Part shown: positions 1 through 7,773 of the stretch, piece after piece
How positions within the stretch are numbered: the first letter of the stretch is position 1
How the letters are laid out: each line of letters starts with the position of its first letter
Made by a program: the position numbers and the translations under genes
Notes under the pieces: generated by a model
What the model was told of the DNA's origin: nothing
The model's input: the letters and a program-made list of their open reading frames with translations, nothing else
Databases searched by the model: none
Origin: Chloroflexota bacterium
Lineage (GTDB): Bacteria; Chloroflexota; Anaerolineae; Anaerolineales; Villigracilaceae
Length of the DNA: 43,475 nt
NCBI GenBank assembly: GCA_013152325.1
Contig: JAADGN010000073.1
Span: 1 to 43,475, forward strand
Direction of reading: 5' to 3'

Positions 1-174
1 AAAATATTCCCAGTAGCCACTTAATGTCTTCTGGTTGCAACATAAATGAAACCTCAATGCAATAGGATAATGTCAAAAACCCCTAGATTTGCTTCCGCTT
101 TCCCATCCAATAATAACATTACTATACAACAATTTTTGCCAAAATACAATGCGGTCGTATCAGATGGGTACACT

Positions 175-204
175 AAAAAAGTCCACCATGGCCGGTGGGC
201 TTTT
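175..204 (-). terminator. Rho-independent terminator-like hairpin ending the BMC operon
   Basis: Minus strand reads AAAAGCCCACC-GGCCAT-GGTGGACTTTTTT: CCACC/GGTGG core stem, one mismatch, then T6; lies just downstream of the last BMC-P gene. Confidence 0.6.
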
Positions 205-229
205 GTTCTTTCGAGACGGGCAGCGCGCT

Positions 230-502
230 TCACGCCTCCAGGTACAGCGAATCGACGATCCCCACAATGACCGAGATGATGCAGCCGTCCGGCAGGTTGA
301 GTGTGGCCCGCGCGCCGTTGCCCTCGCGGTTGACGAGCACGGTATCGCCGATGCCGGCGTGGGTGTTGTCCACGGCGATGAAATCGCCCTCGGCAGGCTC
401 GCCGGGCAGCGTCAACGGCTGGACGACGAGCAAACGGCGGTTGTCGTAGTGCGGATGGCTGATCGTCGTAACGACGGTGCCGGTTACTTTACCCAGGATC
501 AT
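230..502 (-). CDS. BMC-P pentameric shell (vertex) protein, EutN/CcmL family
   Basis: MILGKVTGTVVTTISHPHYDNRRLLVVQPL...AVDNTHAGIGDTVLVNREG; typical EutN/CcmL start and GxGDxVL motif. Confidence 0.9.
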   Translation of the reverse strand: MILGKVTGTVVTTISHPHYDNRRLLVVQPLTLPGEPAEGDFIAVDNTHAGIGDTVLVNREGNGARATLNLPDGCIISVIVGIVDSLYLEA

Positions 503-526
503 CTTGTTCCATCTCTGTTCGAGGAG

Positions 527-558
527 ATTGCTTCACCCTGCTTCGCAGGGTGCGCAAT
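527..558. repeat. Intergenic hairpin, REP-like
   Basis: ATTGC-tt-CACCCTGC-ttc-GCAGGGTG-c-GCAAT; 8-bp perfect core stem extended by 5 bp. Confidence 0.6.
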
Positions 559-568
559 GACGTTCAAT

Positions 569-889
569 TCAGGTATACTGCGTCCAGCCCTTTTTCAGGG
601 TGAAATCGAATTCGCCGTCCGGGCGGACGGACAGCTCGTCCACGACGCCGACCAACGCCAGGTCGACGGGCACGAATTTGTGCTCCTGCATCGCCAGCGC
701 GGCCTCGCGCGAGCGCACCATCACGCACAGGTCGCCGGGACCGGCATGGACCACGTCCGCGGCCACCTGCATGGGGCCGGCTTCGTTGAGATGCCTGTCG
801 AGCGGCTGCACGACGAGCAGCTTCATGCCCTCGAGGTCGGGATATTTGATGGTGCAAACCGCGGTGCCGCGCACACGTCCGAACAGCAT
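569..889 (-). CDS. BMC-P pentameric shell protein, EutN/CcmL family
   Basis: MLFGRVRGTAVCTIKYPDLEGMKLLVVQPL...VVHAGPGDLCVMVRSREA; has a C-terminal extension. Confidence 0.88.
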   Translation of the reverse strand: MLFGRVRGTAVCTIKYPDLEGMKLLVVQPLDRHLNEAGPMQVAADVVHAGPGDLCVMVRSREAALAMQEHKFVPVDLALVGVVDELSVRPDGEFDFTLKKGWTQYT

Positions 890-898
890 AAAAGGATC

Positions 899-1270
899 CT
901 AGTTGGTGTCGATGCTTTTGAGCACGCGCCTGATGATCGTATCCAGGAGTTTGGGGTCAACGGAATCGCCCAGGCGGGCAACCACCGCGTCGTAGACGCG
1001 CTTGCGCAGGTCGCTGCTGCGAGGCGGAACCGCGCCCGTCGTCCCCGCGCGGACCGCCGGGGCCGCCGCCGCTGGCGATGCGCCCGCAATGTATGGACGT
1101 TCCGGGGCCGCAGGCGGCTTGTCGTTCTTGTTGACCAGCTCCAGCCCCAGTTGGCGCGCCTTCTCGTATGCCAGGTCGGTCAAGACGGCATTGTCGTCCA
1201 CCACCAGAGAGCGGACGCCCTGCCGCGCCAGGTCCTCGATATCGCGTTCGGTATAAAAGGTCTTCGGCAT
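899..1270 (-). CDS. BMC-associated protein of unknown function, possible cargo adaptor/scaffold
   Basis: FYTERDIEDLARQGVRSLVVDDNAVLTDLAYEKARQLGLEL domain, Pro/Ala linker, C-terminal helix RKRVYDAVVARLGDSVDPKLLDTIIRRVLKSI; inside the operon. Confidence 0.75.
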   Translation of the reverse strand: MPKTFYTERDIEDLARQGVRSLVVDDNAVLTDLAYEKARQLGLELVNKNDKPPAAPERPYIAGASPAAAAPAVRAGTTGAVPPRSSDLRKRVYDAVVARLGDSVDPKLLDTIIRRVLKSIDTN

Positions 1271-1285
1271 ATCAGACTCCTGAGA

Positions 1286-1912
1286 CTAACCGCTCACGCC
1301 TTCCAGGCTTTCCAGCGCACGGATGGCGGCATCGCGCGCGGTTTTGGCCTCGGATTCGGTGCCAGAGAGCCACATGCGGCCAAAGCGTCCCACCGAACTG
1401 ACGTGCACAACATTGATGTTGGCCGTCTTCTCGGCTTCGTTGCAAGCGTAGTTGATGTAAGCCGCCGGGAAACACTCGACGACCAGCAGCGTCTGACTGG
1501 GAACCAGCATGGTGCCGCGCCGCCAACGGTTGAGCAATTGCGCCTGGTACGGGTCCACGTTCGTGATCAGTTGGACGGAAGCCACCTGCGGGCGGATGCG
1601 GTCTTCGACCTTCAGGCCCAAACGATCCAGCACGATGCGGCCCGATTCGAGCACGTCCGCCTGGCTGTGCGAATGGATCTCGAACATGCCAAACTCGCGC
1701 TCCACGATCTGCGCGCCGGGCTTGGCTTCGGTCGCCTTGACGGCAATATCCACGGTGCGGAAAACCTCGTTGCCGGGAGCCATCTCGATATAGAGGGAAG
1801 CCATGCCCTCGGTCGGCAGGTCGCCCTGGGTGACCGTGCCCACAAAGGCCGCGTATTGCGGCTGCATCCTGTCGAGGTAACAGTAACAACGTAATGAAAA
1901 TTTATCAGCCAT
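1286..1912 (-). CDS. BMC-T tandem-domain shell protein, CsoS1D-like permuted type
   Basis: LRCYCYLDRMQPQYAAFVGTVTQG...MFEIHSHSQADVLESG...ITNVDPYQAQLLNR...LLVVECFPAAYINYACNEAEKTANINVV; two repeated BMC-like halves. Confidence 0.85.
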   Translation of the reverse strand: MADKFSLRCYCYLDRMQPQYAAFVGTVTQGDLPTEGMASLYIEMAPGNEVFRTVDIAVKATEAKPGAQIVEREFGMFEIHSHSQADVLESGRIVLDRLGLKVEDRIRPQVASVQLITNVDPYQAQLLNRWRRGTMLVPSQTLLVVECFPAAYINYACNEAEKTANINVVHVSSVGRFGRMWLSGTESEAKTARDAAIRALESLEGVSG

Positions 1913-1920
1913 AGAAACTC

Positions 1921-2742
1921 CTAAATACCATCCGGGCTATCGTCGTACATCGCAAAACCCAGCGGCGTGACGAATAACGGGCGCTGCGGCACGTACGTGG
2001 GGACGCCGGTGTACGCTTCCACGACGGAGTCCATGCGGGGAAATCGACTCGTGCCGCCGACCAAGACCAATTGTTCCACCTGCTCGCCGCTCTGCTCCTG
2101 ATATTGTGCGACGTGGCGGGCCACAATGCTGCCCACCTTTTCCATGACCGGGCGGATGACGGGGAAGAGCCGCGCCTGCTCGGCCGGATGGATCTTCATC
2201 GCCTCGGCCTGCTCGAAGGGGATGTCGCGCGCGCCGGCGATGACCAGCGAAAAATGCGTGCCGCCGGTGGCTTCGTCCGCCGTATAGACCACTTCCCCGT
2301 CGCGGATGATGGCGATGCCGGTCGTACCGCCGCCCACGTCCACGATAGCGCCATTTTGCAGACCCAAGACCGCATTGGCAGCCGTCGGCTCATCCACCAG
2401 GCCGGTGCAGCGCAATCCCGCCGCCTCGACCACGTTGGCCGTGGCGCGGCGTTCGGCCTGCGGCACGCCCGGCGGATAACCGCTGGAAGCATGGGTAAGT
2501 TCCCGGCCCAGCCTGCGCTCCACGCGCCGCTTCATTTCGGTCAGCCGGTCGACCGCGCCGATGAAGTCCACGACCAGACCGTCCCGCACGACCTGGGCGA
2601 ACTGGTACTCGCCCACCACCGGCCGGTTGTGCTGATCGAGCACGACCAGCACCAGATAGGCGGTTCCCAGGTCCACGCCGACGTGCAGCGGGCCATCCGG
2701 CGGATCTGTCAGTGCGGGCGGCTCCCGGGAGCCGCCGTCCAC
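1921..2742 (-). CDS. eutJ: EutJ-like Hsp70/actin-fold chaperone
   Basis: LHVGVDLGTAYLVLVVLD, VVRDGLVVDFIGAV, DEPTAANAVLGLQNGAIVDVGGGTTGIAI, YTADEATGGTHFSLVIAG; true start is probably upstream of the GTG at 2742. Confidence 0.85.
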   Translation of the reverse strand: MDGGSREPPALTDPPDGPLHVGVDLGTAYLVLVVLDQHNRPVVGEYQFAQVVRDGLVVDFIGAVDRLTEMKRRVERRLGRELTHASSGYPPGVPQAERRATANVVEAAGLRCTGLVDEPTAANAVLGLQNGAIVDVGGGTTGIAIIRDGEVVYTADEATGGTHFSLVIAGARDIPFEQAEAMKIHPAEQARLFPVIRPVMEKVGSIVARHVAQYQEQSGEQVEQLVLVGGTSRFPRMDSVVEAYTGVPTYVPQRPLFVTPLGFAMYDDSPDGI

Positions 2743-2813
2743 CCGGCGGATGACTTGCTCGGCGCGTTCGAGGATCTGGATAAGGTCAGGACGGGAGAGA
2801 ATTTGCGGGGCGG

Positions 2814-3143
2814 TTATTTCTTGGCACCGCTCGAGCGACCGCCGATAGCGCCTTTGCTGCTCTGCGGCAGGATCATCTCGACATTCTCATGCGGGCGCGG
2901 GATGACGTGCACCGAAACCAGTTCGGCGATCCGTTTTGCGGCAGCCGCGCCGGCGTCCGTCGCGGCCTTGACCGCGCCGACGTCGCCGCGCACCATTACG
3001 GTCACGTATCCGCCGCCGACGTATTCCGAGCCAATCAGTACCACGTTGGCCGCCTTGACCATCGCGTCGGCGGCCTCGATCGCGCCGACCAGGCCGCGGG
3101 TCTCGACCATTCCTAAAGCAATCAATTTCGGGTCTTGAGCCAT
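2814..3143 (-). CDS. BMC-H hexameric shell protein, PduA/EutM family
   Basis: [57 protein letters not shown]; canonical single BMC domain. Confidence 0.95.
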   Translation of the reverse strand: MAQDPKLIALGMVETRGLVGAIEAADAMVKAANVVLIGSEYVGGGYVTVMVRGDVGAVKAATDAGAAAAKRIAELVSVHVIPRPHENVEMILPQSSKGAIGGRSSGAKK

Positions 3144-3208
3144 ACCATACTCCTATCAAAAGTTTTGTGCGTCAGTTTGTTTGGTGAACGTGCCAATCTG
3201 AACTTCAC

Positions 3209-3239
3209 CACAGAGGCCACAGATTCTGTGCGCTCTGTG
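3209..3239. repeat. Intergenic stem-loop upstream of the BMC-H gene
   Basis: CACAGAG-gc-CACAGA-t-TCTGTG-cg-CTCTGTG nested inverted repeats. Confidence 0.55.
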
Positions 3240-3269
3240 CTGAATTCCAAATCCCGTGCACCCAGCCGG

Positions 3270-4745
3270 TCACTTCCCTAATATCTCCCTGACCACTTCT
3301 TCGACGATCTCGGCCAGTTGCTGAGGGTCGGGTGCGTTGACCGCGCCCGTCGGCGCCCTGCCCGGACGTAAAGCCGCGGCCGGCGGCGGTGTGATCTCGA
3401 AGGCCATGCGCTTGACGTTGAACAGGTGGTAGACGGTCACGTTGTCGCCGGTGATCGAGCCGCCGATGCCGCCCGACCCCAGCGTCAGCGAGGGCATGAC
3501 GCCGGTCGTCAGGCCGATCGCGCCCAGCGTGCCCATCGTGTTCACGCCGATGCGGAAGACCGGTTTCTCCAGGCCAAAGGCCATGATGACCTTCTCGTCC
3601 CGCGCGTGGATCATCAGGCTGTGCCCGCGCCCCCCGAAGCGGATCAGTTCGATGCAGCGCTCGCAGCCCGCCTCCCAGCCTTCGGCTTCGTACCAGCCCA
3701 AAACGGTGGTCAGCTTCTCGCGCGAGAGCGGCTCGTCCCGTCCAACCTCGTTCAGCCGCGCCACGAGAATACGCGCCTGCCGCGGGATCCGGATCCCGGC
3801 CATGGCGGCCAGGTATTGCGGCGATTTGCCCGTCGCGGCGGCGTTGATGGCGCCGTTCGGGTGGAAGAGAACCTGACGCAGCGCGTCGGCCTGCCGCCCG
3901 TCCACAAAATACGCGCCTTCGGCCTCCATTAAATGCGCCAGCCGGTCCGCGATGGGACGATCCGCCACCACCGCCTGCTCGGTCGCACAGATCACGGAAT
4001 GGTCGAAGGCCTTGCTGGAGACGATATACTTGGCGGCCTTCTCCAGGTCGGCGCTGCGGTCAACGTAAACGGGCACGTTGCCGGGGCCAACGCCATAGGC
4101 CGGTTTGCCCATCGAGTGGGCGACGCGCACCATGTCGCCGCCGCCGGTCGCCAGGATGACGGCCACACGCTTGTGCCCCATCAGTTCCTGCGTGCCGGGC
4201 AGGGTGATATTGGTCAACACGTTGATCAAGCCTTCCGGCGCGCCGGCCTCGACGGCGGCTGCGGCCATCAGATTGGCCGTTGCAATACTGCACTGCGAGG
4301 CAAAGGGATGCGGGGCCAACACGATCGCGTCACGCGCCTTGACCGAGATCAAGATCTTGTTCATGACCGTGGAGGTCGGGTTGGTGCTGGGAACCAGCGC
4401 CGCCACCACTCCCATCGGCCAGGCGATCTCGTAGATTTTCTTTTGGGTGTCGTGGTTGATAATGCCGACCGTCTTGATATTTTTTATGCTCTCCCAGACG
4501 TGCCGGGAAGCGAACTCATTCTTGAGTCTCTTGTGCTCCGGAACCCCAAAGCCGGTCTCCTCAGCCGCCATGCGCCCCAGGCGTTCGGCGGCGTTATAGG
4601 CCGCATCCGCCATGGCGGCACACACGCGGTCCACTTGCTCCTGCGTGGCGTTGGCCCAGATTTGCTGGGCCTCATACGCCTGCAAAGCCTTCTGACGGGC
4701 TTCTTGAATGGAGAGCAGGTCTTTGTCGGTCACGGTCATTCTCAA
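3270..4745 (-). CDS. CoA-acylating aldehyde dehydrogenase, EutE/PduP-like
   Basis: KKIYEIAWPMGVVAALVPSTNPTSTVMNKILISVKARDAIVLAPHP; HSVICATEQAVV around the catalytic Cys; C-terminal helix PQQLAEIVEEVVREILGK. Confidence 0.93.
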   Translation of the reverse strand: MRMTVTDKDLLSIQEARQKALQAYEAQQIWANATQEQVDRVCAAMADAAYNAAERLGRMAAEETGFGVPEHKRLKNEFASRHVWESIKNIKTVGIINHDTQKKIYEIAWPMGVVAALVPSTNPTSTVMNKILISVKARDAIVLAPHPFASQCSIATANLMAAAAVEAGAPEGLINVLTNITLPGTQELMGHKRVAVILATGGGDMVRVAHSMGKPAYGVGPGNVPVYVDRSADLEKAAKYIVSSKAFDHSVICATEQAVVADRPIADRLAHLMEAEGAYFVDGRQADALRQVLFHPNGAINAAATGKSPQYLAAMAGIRIPRQARILVARLNEVGRDEPLSREKLTTVLGWYEAEGWEAGCERCIELIRFGGRGHSLMIHARDEKVIMAFGLEKPVFRIGVNTMGTLGAIGLTTGVMPSLTLGSGGIGGSITGDNVTVYHLFNVKRMAFEITPPPAAALRPGRAPTGAVNAPDPQQLAEIVEEVVREILGK

Positions 4746-4762
4746 TCCTTCGTCGCAAGAAC

Positions 4763-4774
4763 CTCCCGCGGGAG
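4763..4774. repeat. 12-bp perfect palindrome in an operon gap
   Basis: CTCCCGCGGGAG between the ALDH and BMC-P genes. Confidence 0.5.
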
Positions 4775-4793
4775 ATTTCTCGATATTTAACGT

Positions 4794-5084
4794 TTATTCC
4801 TTGCAGTACACTACTTCGCCGTTGACTTGCAAATGGTCGATCACGGCCATAATGACCGCATCCACCGGGCTGTTCTTCGTCAGGGCAGTCTGCCGCCCGC
4901 CGGAGCCGTGCGCCGTCAGTACCAGGTCGCCGACCCCGGCATCCAGGGTGTCCACAGCCACATAAGGCTTGCCGAACGGCGCGCCGGTCTCATCCGTCTG
5001 ACGCAGGATAAGCAATTTGCGGCCAGTGAGTTTTTCGTCTTTGATCGTCGAAACGGTCGTTCCGACAACTTTGGCAATCAACAT
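4794..5084 (-). CDS. BMC-P pentameric shell protein, EutN/CcmL family
   Basis: MLIAKVVGTTVSTIKDEKLTGRKLLILRQTDETG...DAGVGDLVLTAHGSGGRQT. Confidence 0.93.
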   Translation of the reverse strand: MLIAKVVGTTVSTIKDEKLTGRKLLILRQTDETGAPFGKPYVAVDTLDAGVGDLVLTAHGSGGRQTALTKNSPVDAVIMAVIDHLQVNGEVVYCKE

Positions 5085-5090
5085 GCAGTC

Positions 5091-5381
5091 TTACTCCTTG
5101 CGAAACACCACGACGTCGTCAACGACCAGATGGTCGACCACAGCCATCACGACCGCATCCACCGGGCAATCCTTTGTCAGGTGCGTCTGCCGGGCGCTGG
5201 AACCGTGGCCGGTCAGCACCAAATCGCCGACCCCGGCATCCACCAAATCAACGGCGACAAAAGGTTTGCCGATCAGGTTGCCGCCCTGATCGGTCTGCTT
5301 CAGGACGAGCAATTTGCGTCCCTTGACCTTCTCGTCCTTGATGGTTGAAATGGCCGAACCTACGACTCTGGCAATACGCAT
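5091..5381 (-). CDS. BMC-P pentameric shell protein, EutN/CcmL family
   Basis: MRIARVVGSAISTIKDEKVKGRKLLVLKQTDQGG...DAGVGDLVLTGHGSSARQT; longer ORF starts at 5396, internal Met at 5381 preferred. Confidence 0.92.
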   Translation of the reverse strand: MRIARVVGSAISTIKDEKVKGRKLLVLKQTDQGGNLIGKPFVAVDLVDAGVGDLVLTGHGSSARQTHLTKDCPVDAVVMAVVDHLVVDDVVVFRKE

Positions 5382-5392
5382 CTTTTCTTCTC

Positions 5393-6322
5393 TCAATAGG
5401 CCTTCGCGGCGACCGGTTTGGCCGGAGCCTGCTGCGGTTGTCCCTGTTCGCCTTGAACGATTTTGACGCCCGCGCTGGCGCCGATACGCGTCGCGCCCGC
5501 AGCGACCATGTTTTTCACGTCTTCGAATGACCGCACGCCGCCGGAGGCTTTAACGCCCATCTCCGGACCGACCACGCGGCGCATCAAGGCCACGTCTTCC
5601 ACCGTCGCGCCGCCGCCCGCAAACCCGGTCGAGGTCTTGACATAGTCCGCCCCGGCCTCCTTGGCCAGCAGACAGGCGGCCACTTTTTCCTCATCGGTCA
5701 ACAAGGCCGTTTCAATGATGACCTTGACAATCGCCCCGGCCGCATGAGCGACCTGTACCACGCCCTGAATATCACGCGCCACCAGGGTATGGTCGCCGCC
5801 CTTGAGCGCGCCGATATTGATGACCATATCGATTTCGGTCGCGCCATCCCGCAGGGCTGTTTTGGCTTCGTATGCTTTTACTTCCGGAGCCGTGGCACCC
5901 AGCGGAAAACCGATCACCGTGCAGACTTTGACCGGCGTACCGCGCAACAGGTCGGCGCACAGCGGGACGTGCGCCGGATTGATGCACACCGAGGCAAAAC
6001 CATATTTGCGCGCCTCGTAGCACAGTTGGGCGATCTGATCGGGCGTGGCGTCCGGCTTGAGCAGCGTATGGTCAATCATCGAGGCGATATTCAGATCCTT
6101 GGGGATGCCGCCCAGCGTGGAGGTGATACGTTCCGCTCCCGCGCTGATAACGTGACCGATATCGTCAAAGCAGGTCGTAACGCAAATGCCATCCCCGCAT
6201 TCCTTTTTGCAATACGCGCCATGCGACGCGTCTGCGGACTGCTCCTGCTCCGCCAGCGCATGCAAAACCTCGCGCGTGACGATTTCCACTATTTTCTCTA
6301 CTTGTTTCGTGTCAATAGTCAT
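5393..6322 (-). CDS. deoC: Deoxyribose-phosphate aldolase with N-terminal helix and Cys-rich linker
   Basis: [89 protein letters not shown]. Confidence 0.95.
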   Translation of the reverse strand: MTIDTKQVEKIVEIVTREVLHALAEQEQSADASHGAYCKKECGDGICVTTCFDDIGHVISAGAERITSTLGGIPKDLNIASMIDHTLLKPDATPDQIAQLCYEARKYGFASVCINPAHVPLCADLLRGTPVKVCTVIGFPLGATAPEVKAYEAKTALRDGATEIDMVINIGALKGGDHTLVARDIQGVVQVAHAAGAIVKVIIETALLTDEEKVAACLLAKEAGADYVKTSTGFAGGGATVEDVALMRRVVGPEMGVKASGGVRSFEDVKNMVAAGATRIGASAGVKIVQGEQGQPQQAPAKPVAAKAY

Positions 6323-6323
6323 A

Positions 6324-6911
6324 CTAATTTCCAGATTTCAAAAACTTCTTTTCGATGGACATGATCTTGTCCACACGCCGGGCGTGGCGGCCGCCGCCAA
6401 ATGGGGTTGAGAGCCAGGTATCCACGATCTGACGCGCCAGGTTGTCGCCAATCAGGCCAGCGCCCAAGGTGAGCACGTTGGCGTTGTTGTGTTCACGGCT
6501 GTTGAAGGCCGTGGCATGGTCGTAGCACATGGCCGCACGCACACCGGGGACTTTGTTGGCCGCCATACAACTGCCGATGCCGGCCCCGTCCACAATGATG
6601 CCGCGCCAGGCTTTGCCCTGCCCCACCAACTCGGCCACCGCAAACGCGAAATCGGGATAATCCACGGACTCGGCGCTGTTCGTGCCGCGATCGATCACCC
6701 GGTAACCGGCTTCCGTCAAATGGGCTTTCAGCATCTCCTTCATGCGGTATCCGCCATGATCCGCGCCCAGCGCGACGGTCTTCGCCTCGCCGTGCGCATC
6801 AGGCGGCTGAACCGTTACCTGCGGCAGAGTCTCCGTGCGCGCGCCGTCTCCATGCATGGTGCGCTGGACAACTCTTTCGACAATGGCTTTCAGTTCAGCA
6901 TCTGGGATCAT
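6324..6911 (-). CDS. rpiB: RpiB/LacAB-family sugar-phosphate isomerase with N-terminal extension
   Basis: [82 protein letters not shown]. Confidence 0.93.
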   Translation of the reverse strand: MIPDAELKAIVERVVQRTMHGDGARTETLPQVTVQPPDAHGEAKTVALGADHGGYRMKEMLKAHLTEAGYRVIDRGTNSAESVDYPDFAFAVAELVGQGKAWRGIIVDGAGIGSCMAANKVPGVRAAMCYDHATAFNSREHNNANVLTLGAGLIGDNLARQIVDTWLSTPFGGGRHARRVDKIMSIEKKFLKSGN

Positions 6912-6918
6912 GTTTTTT

Positions 6919-7719
6919 CTAGGTCTGCGTCACGTGGACGGGCAAGCGGCGAAAGGAAAATTCGTCCGGTGCAGATTGCAACCGCAGGTTGGTGTAAAAG
7001 CGGAAACGGTCTGCACGCAATTCGGAGTCCACATATTCTATCACTTCACCTGTTTCCAGACGAGTTTCGCGGTGAAAAACCAACACAACCGCCGGCGGCG
7101 TCAGATTAAGGAGCCGCGCCACTTCGGATGTCGCCAGGCTGGCTTCAATCTCCTGCTCCGCATGACTTGGACGCCTGTTATAGGTTCTCGAGAGCGTTTC
7201 GTAAAGGGACTGCTTCGAAAAATCAAATTTCAGGATGCCCGGGCAAAGCGCATGCGGCAAATAGGAGCGTTCAATCGCCACCGGTTCGCCGTCCATCTCA
7301 CGGACGCGGTAGAGAAAAACGACCTCCGCGCCCAACTGCACTTGCAGCCGCCGCGTCAGGTAAGGGTCTGCGCTGATGATCTTCGCTTCCAAAACCCGGC
7401 TGGTGATCGCCCGATGGTGCAACTGCATTTCCTGCGTCATGCCGTACAGGTATTCGGCAGTCTTCGTCAGGCGGCTGTCGGTGACGAATGTGCCCAGCCC
7501 GGGGACGGTTTTCAGCACGCCATCCCGCACCAGTTCACCGAGCGCCCGCCGAACCGTGTTGCGTCCGACCGAAAAGAGTTCACACAACTCATTCTCGGAT
7601 GGAAGGCGGTCGTGCGGCTTCAGTTCGCCGGAATCGATCCGATCCAAAATCGATTCTGAGACGACTTGATAGAGTGGTTTGTCTGGCTGTGTTCGGCTCA
7701 TCGCTTCATTGCTTCGCAA
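6919..7719 (-). CDS. GntR-family (HutC/UTRA type) transcriptional regulator
   Basis: PLYQVVSESILDRIDSGELKPHDRLPSENELCELFSVGRNTVRRALGELVRDGVLKTVPGLGTFV plus UTRA-like C-terminal domain; start may be Met at 7701. Confidence 0.93.
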   Translation of the reverse strand: MRSNEAMSRTQPDKPLYQVVSESILDRIDSGELKPHDRLPSENELCELFSVGRNTVRRALGELVRDGVLKTVPGLGTFVTDSRLTKTAEYLYGMTQEMQLHHRAITSRVLEAKIISADPYLTRRLQVQLGAEVVFLYRVREMDGEPVAIERSYLPHALCPGILKFDFSKQSLYETLSRTYNRRPSHAEQEIEASLATSEVARLLNLTPPAVVLVFHRETRLETGEVIEYVDSELRADRFRFYTNLRLQSAPDEFSFRRLPVHVTQT

Positions 7720-7749
7720 ACAGGCTTGTGAATATACTCACATATACCA

Positions 7750-7765
7750 ACCTGTACCAACAGGT
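7750..7765. promoter_or_regulatory. Putative operator: inverted repeat ACCTGT-N4-ACAGGT
   Basis: Lies between the putative -10 box (7774-7779) and the GntR start. Confidence 0.5.
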
Positions 7766-7773
7766 GCGCAACC

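Noticed and set aside
89-1894. 601-aa plus-strand ORF across the BMC shell genes
   Set aside because: Antisense shadow ORF in high-GC coding DNA; the minus strand encodes recognisable BMC proteins
2071-3138. 355-aa plus-strand ORF
   Set aside because: Antisense to EutJ-like and BMC-H genes; His/Arg-rich composition typical of shadow ORFs
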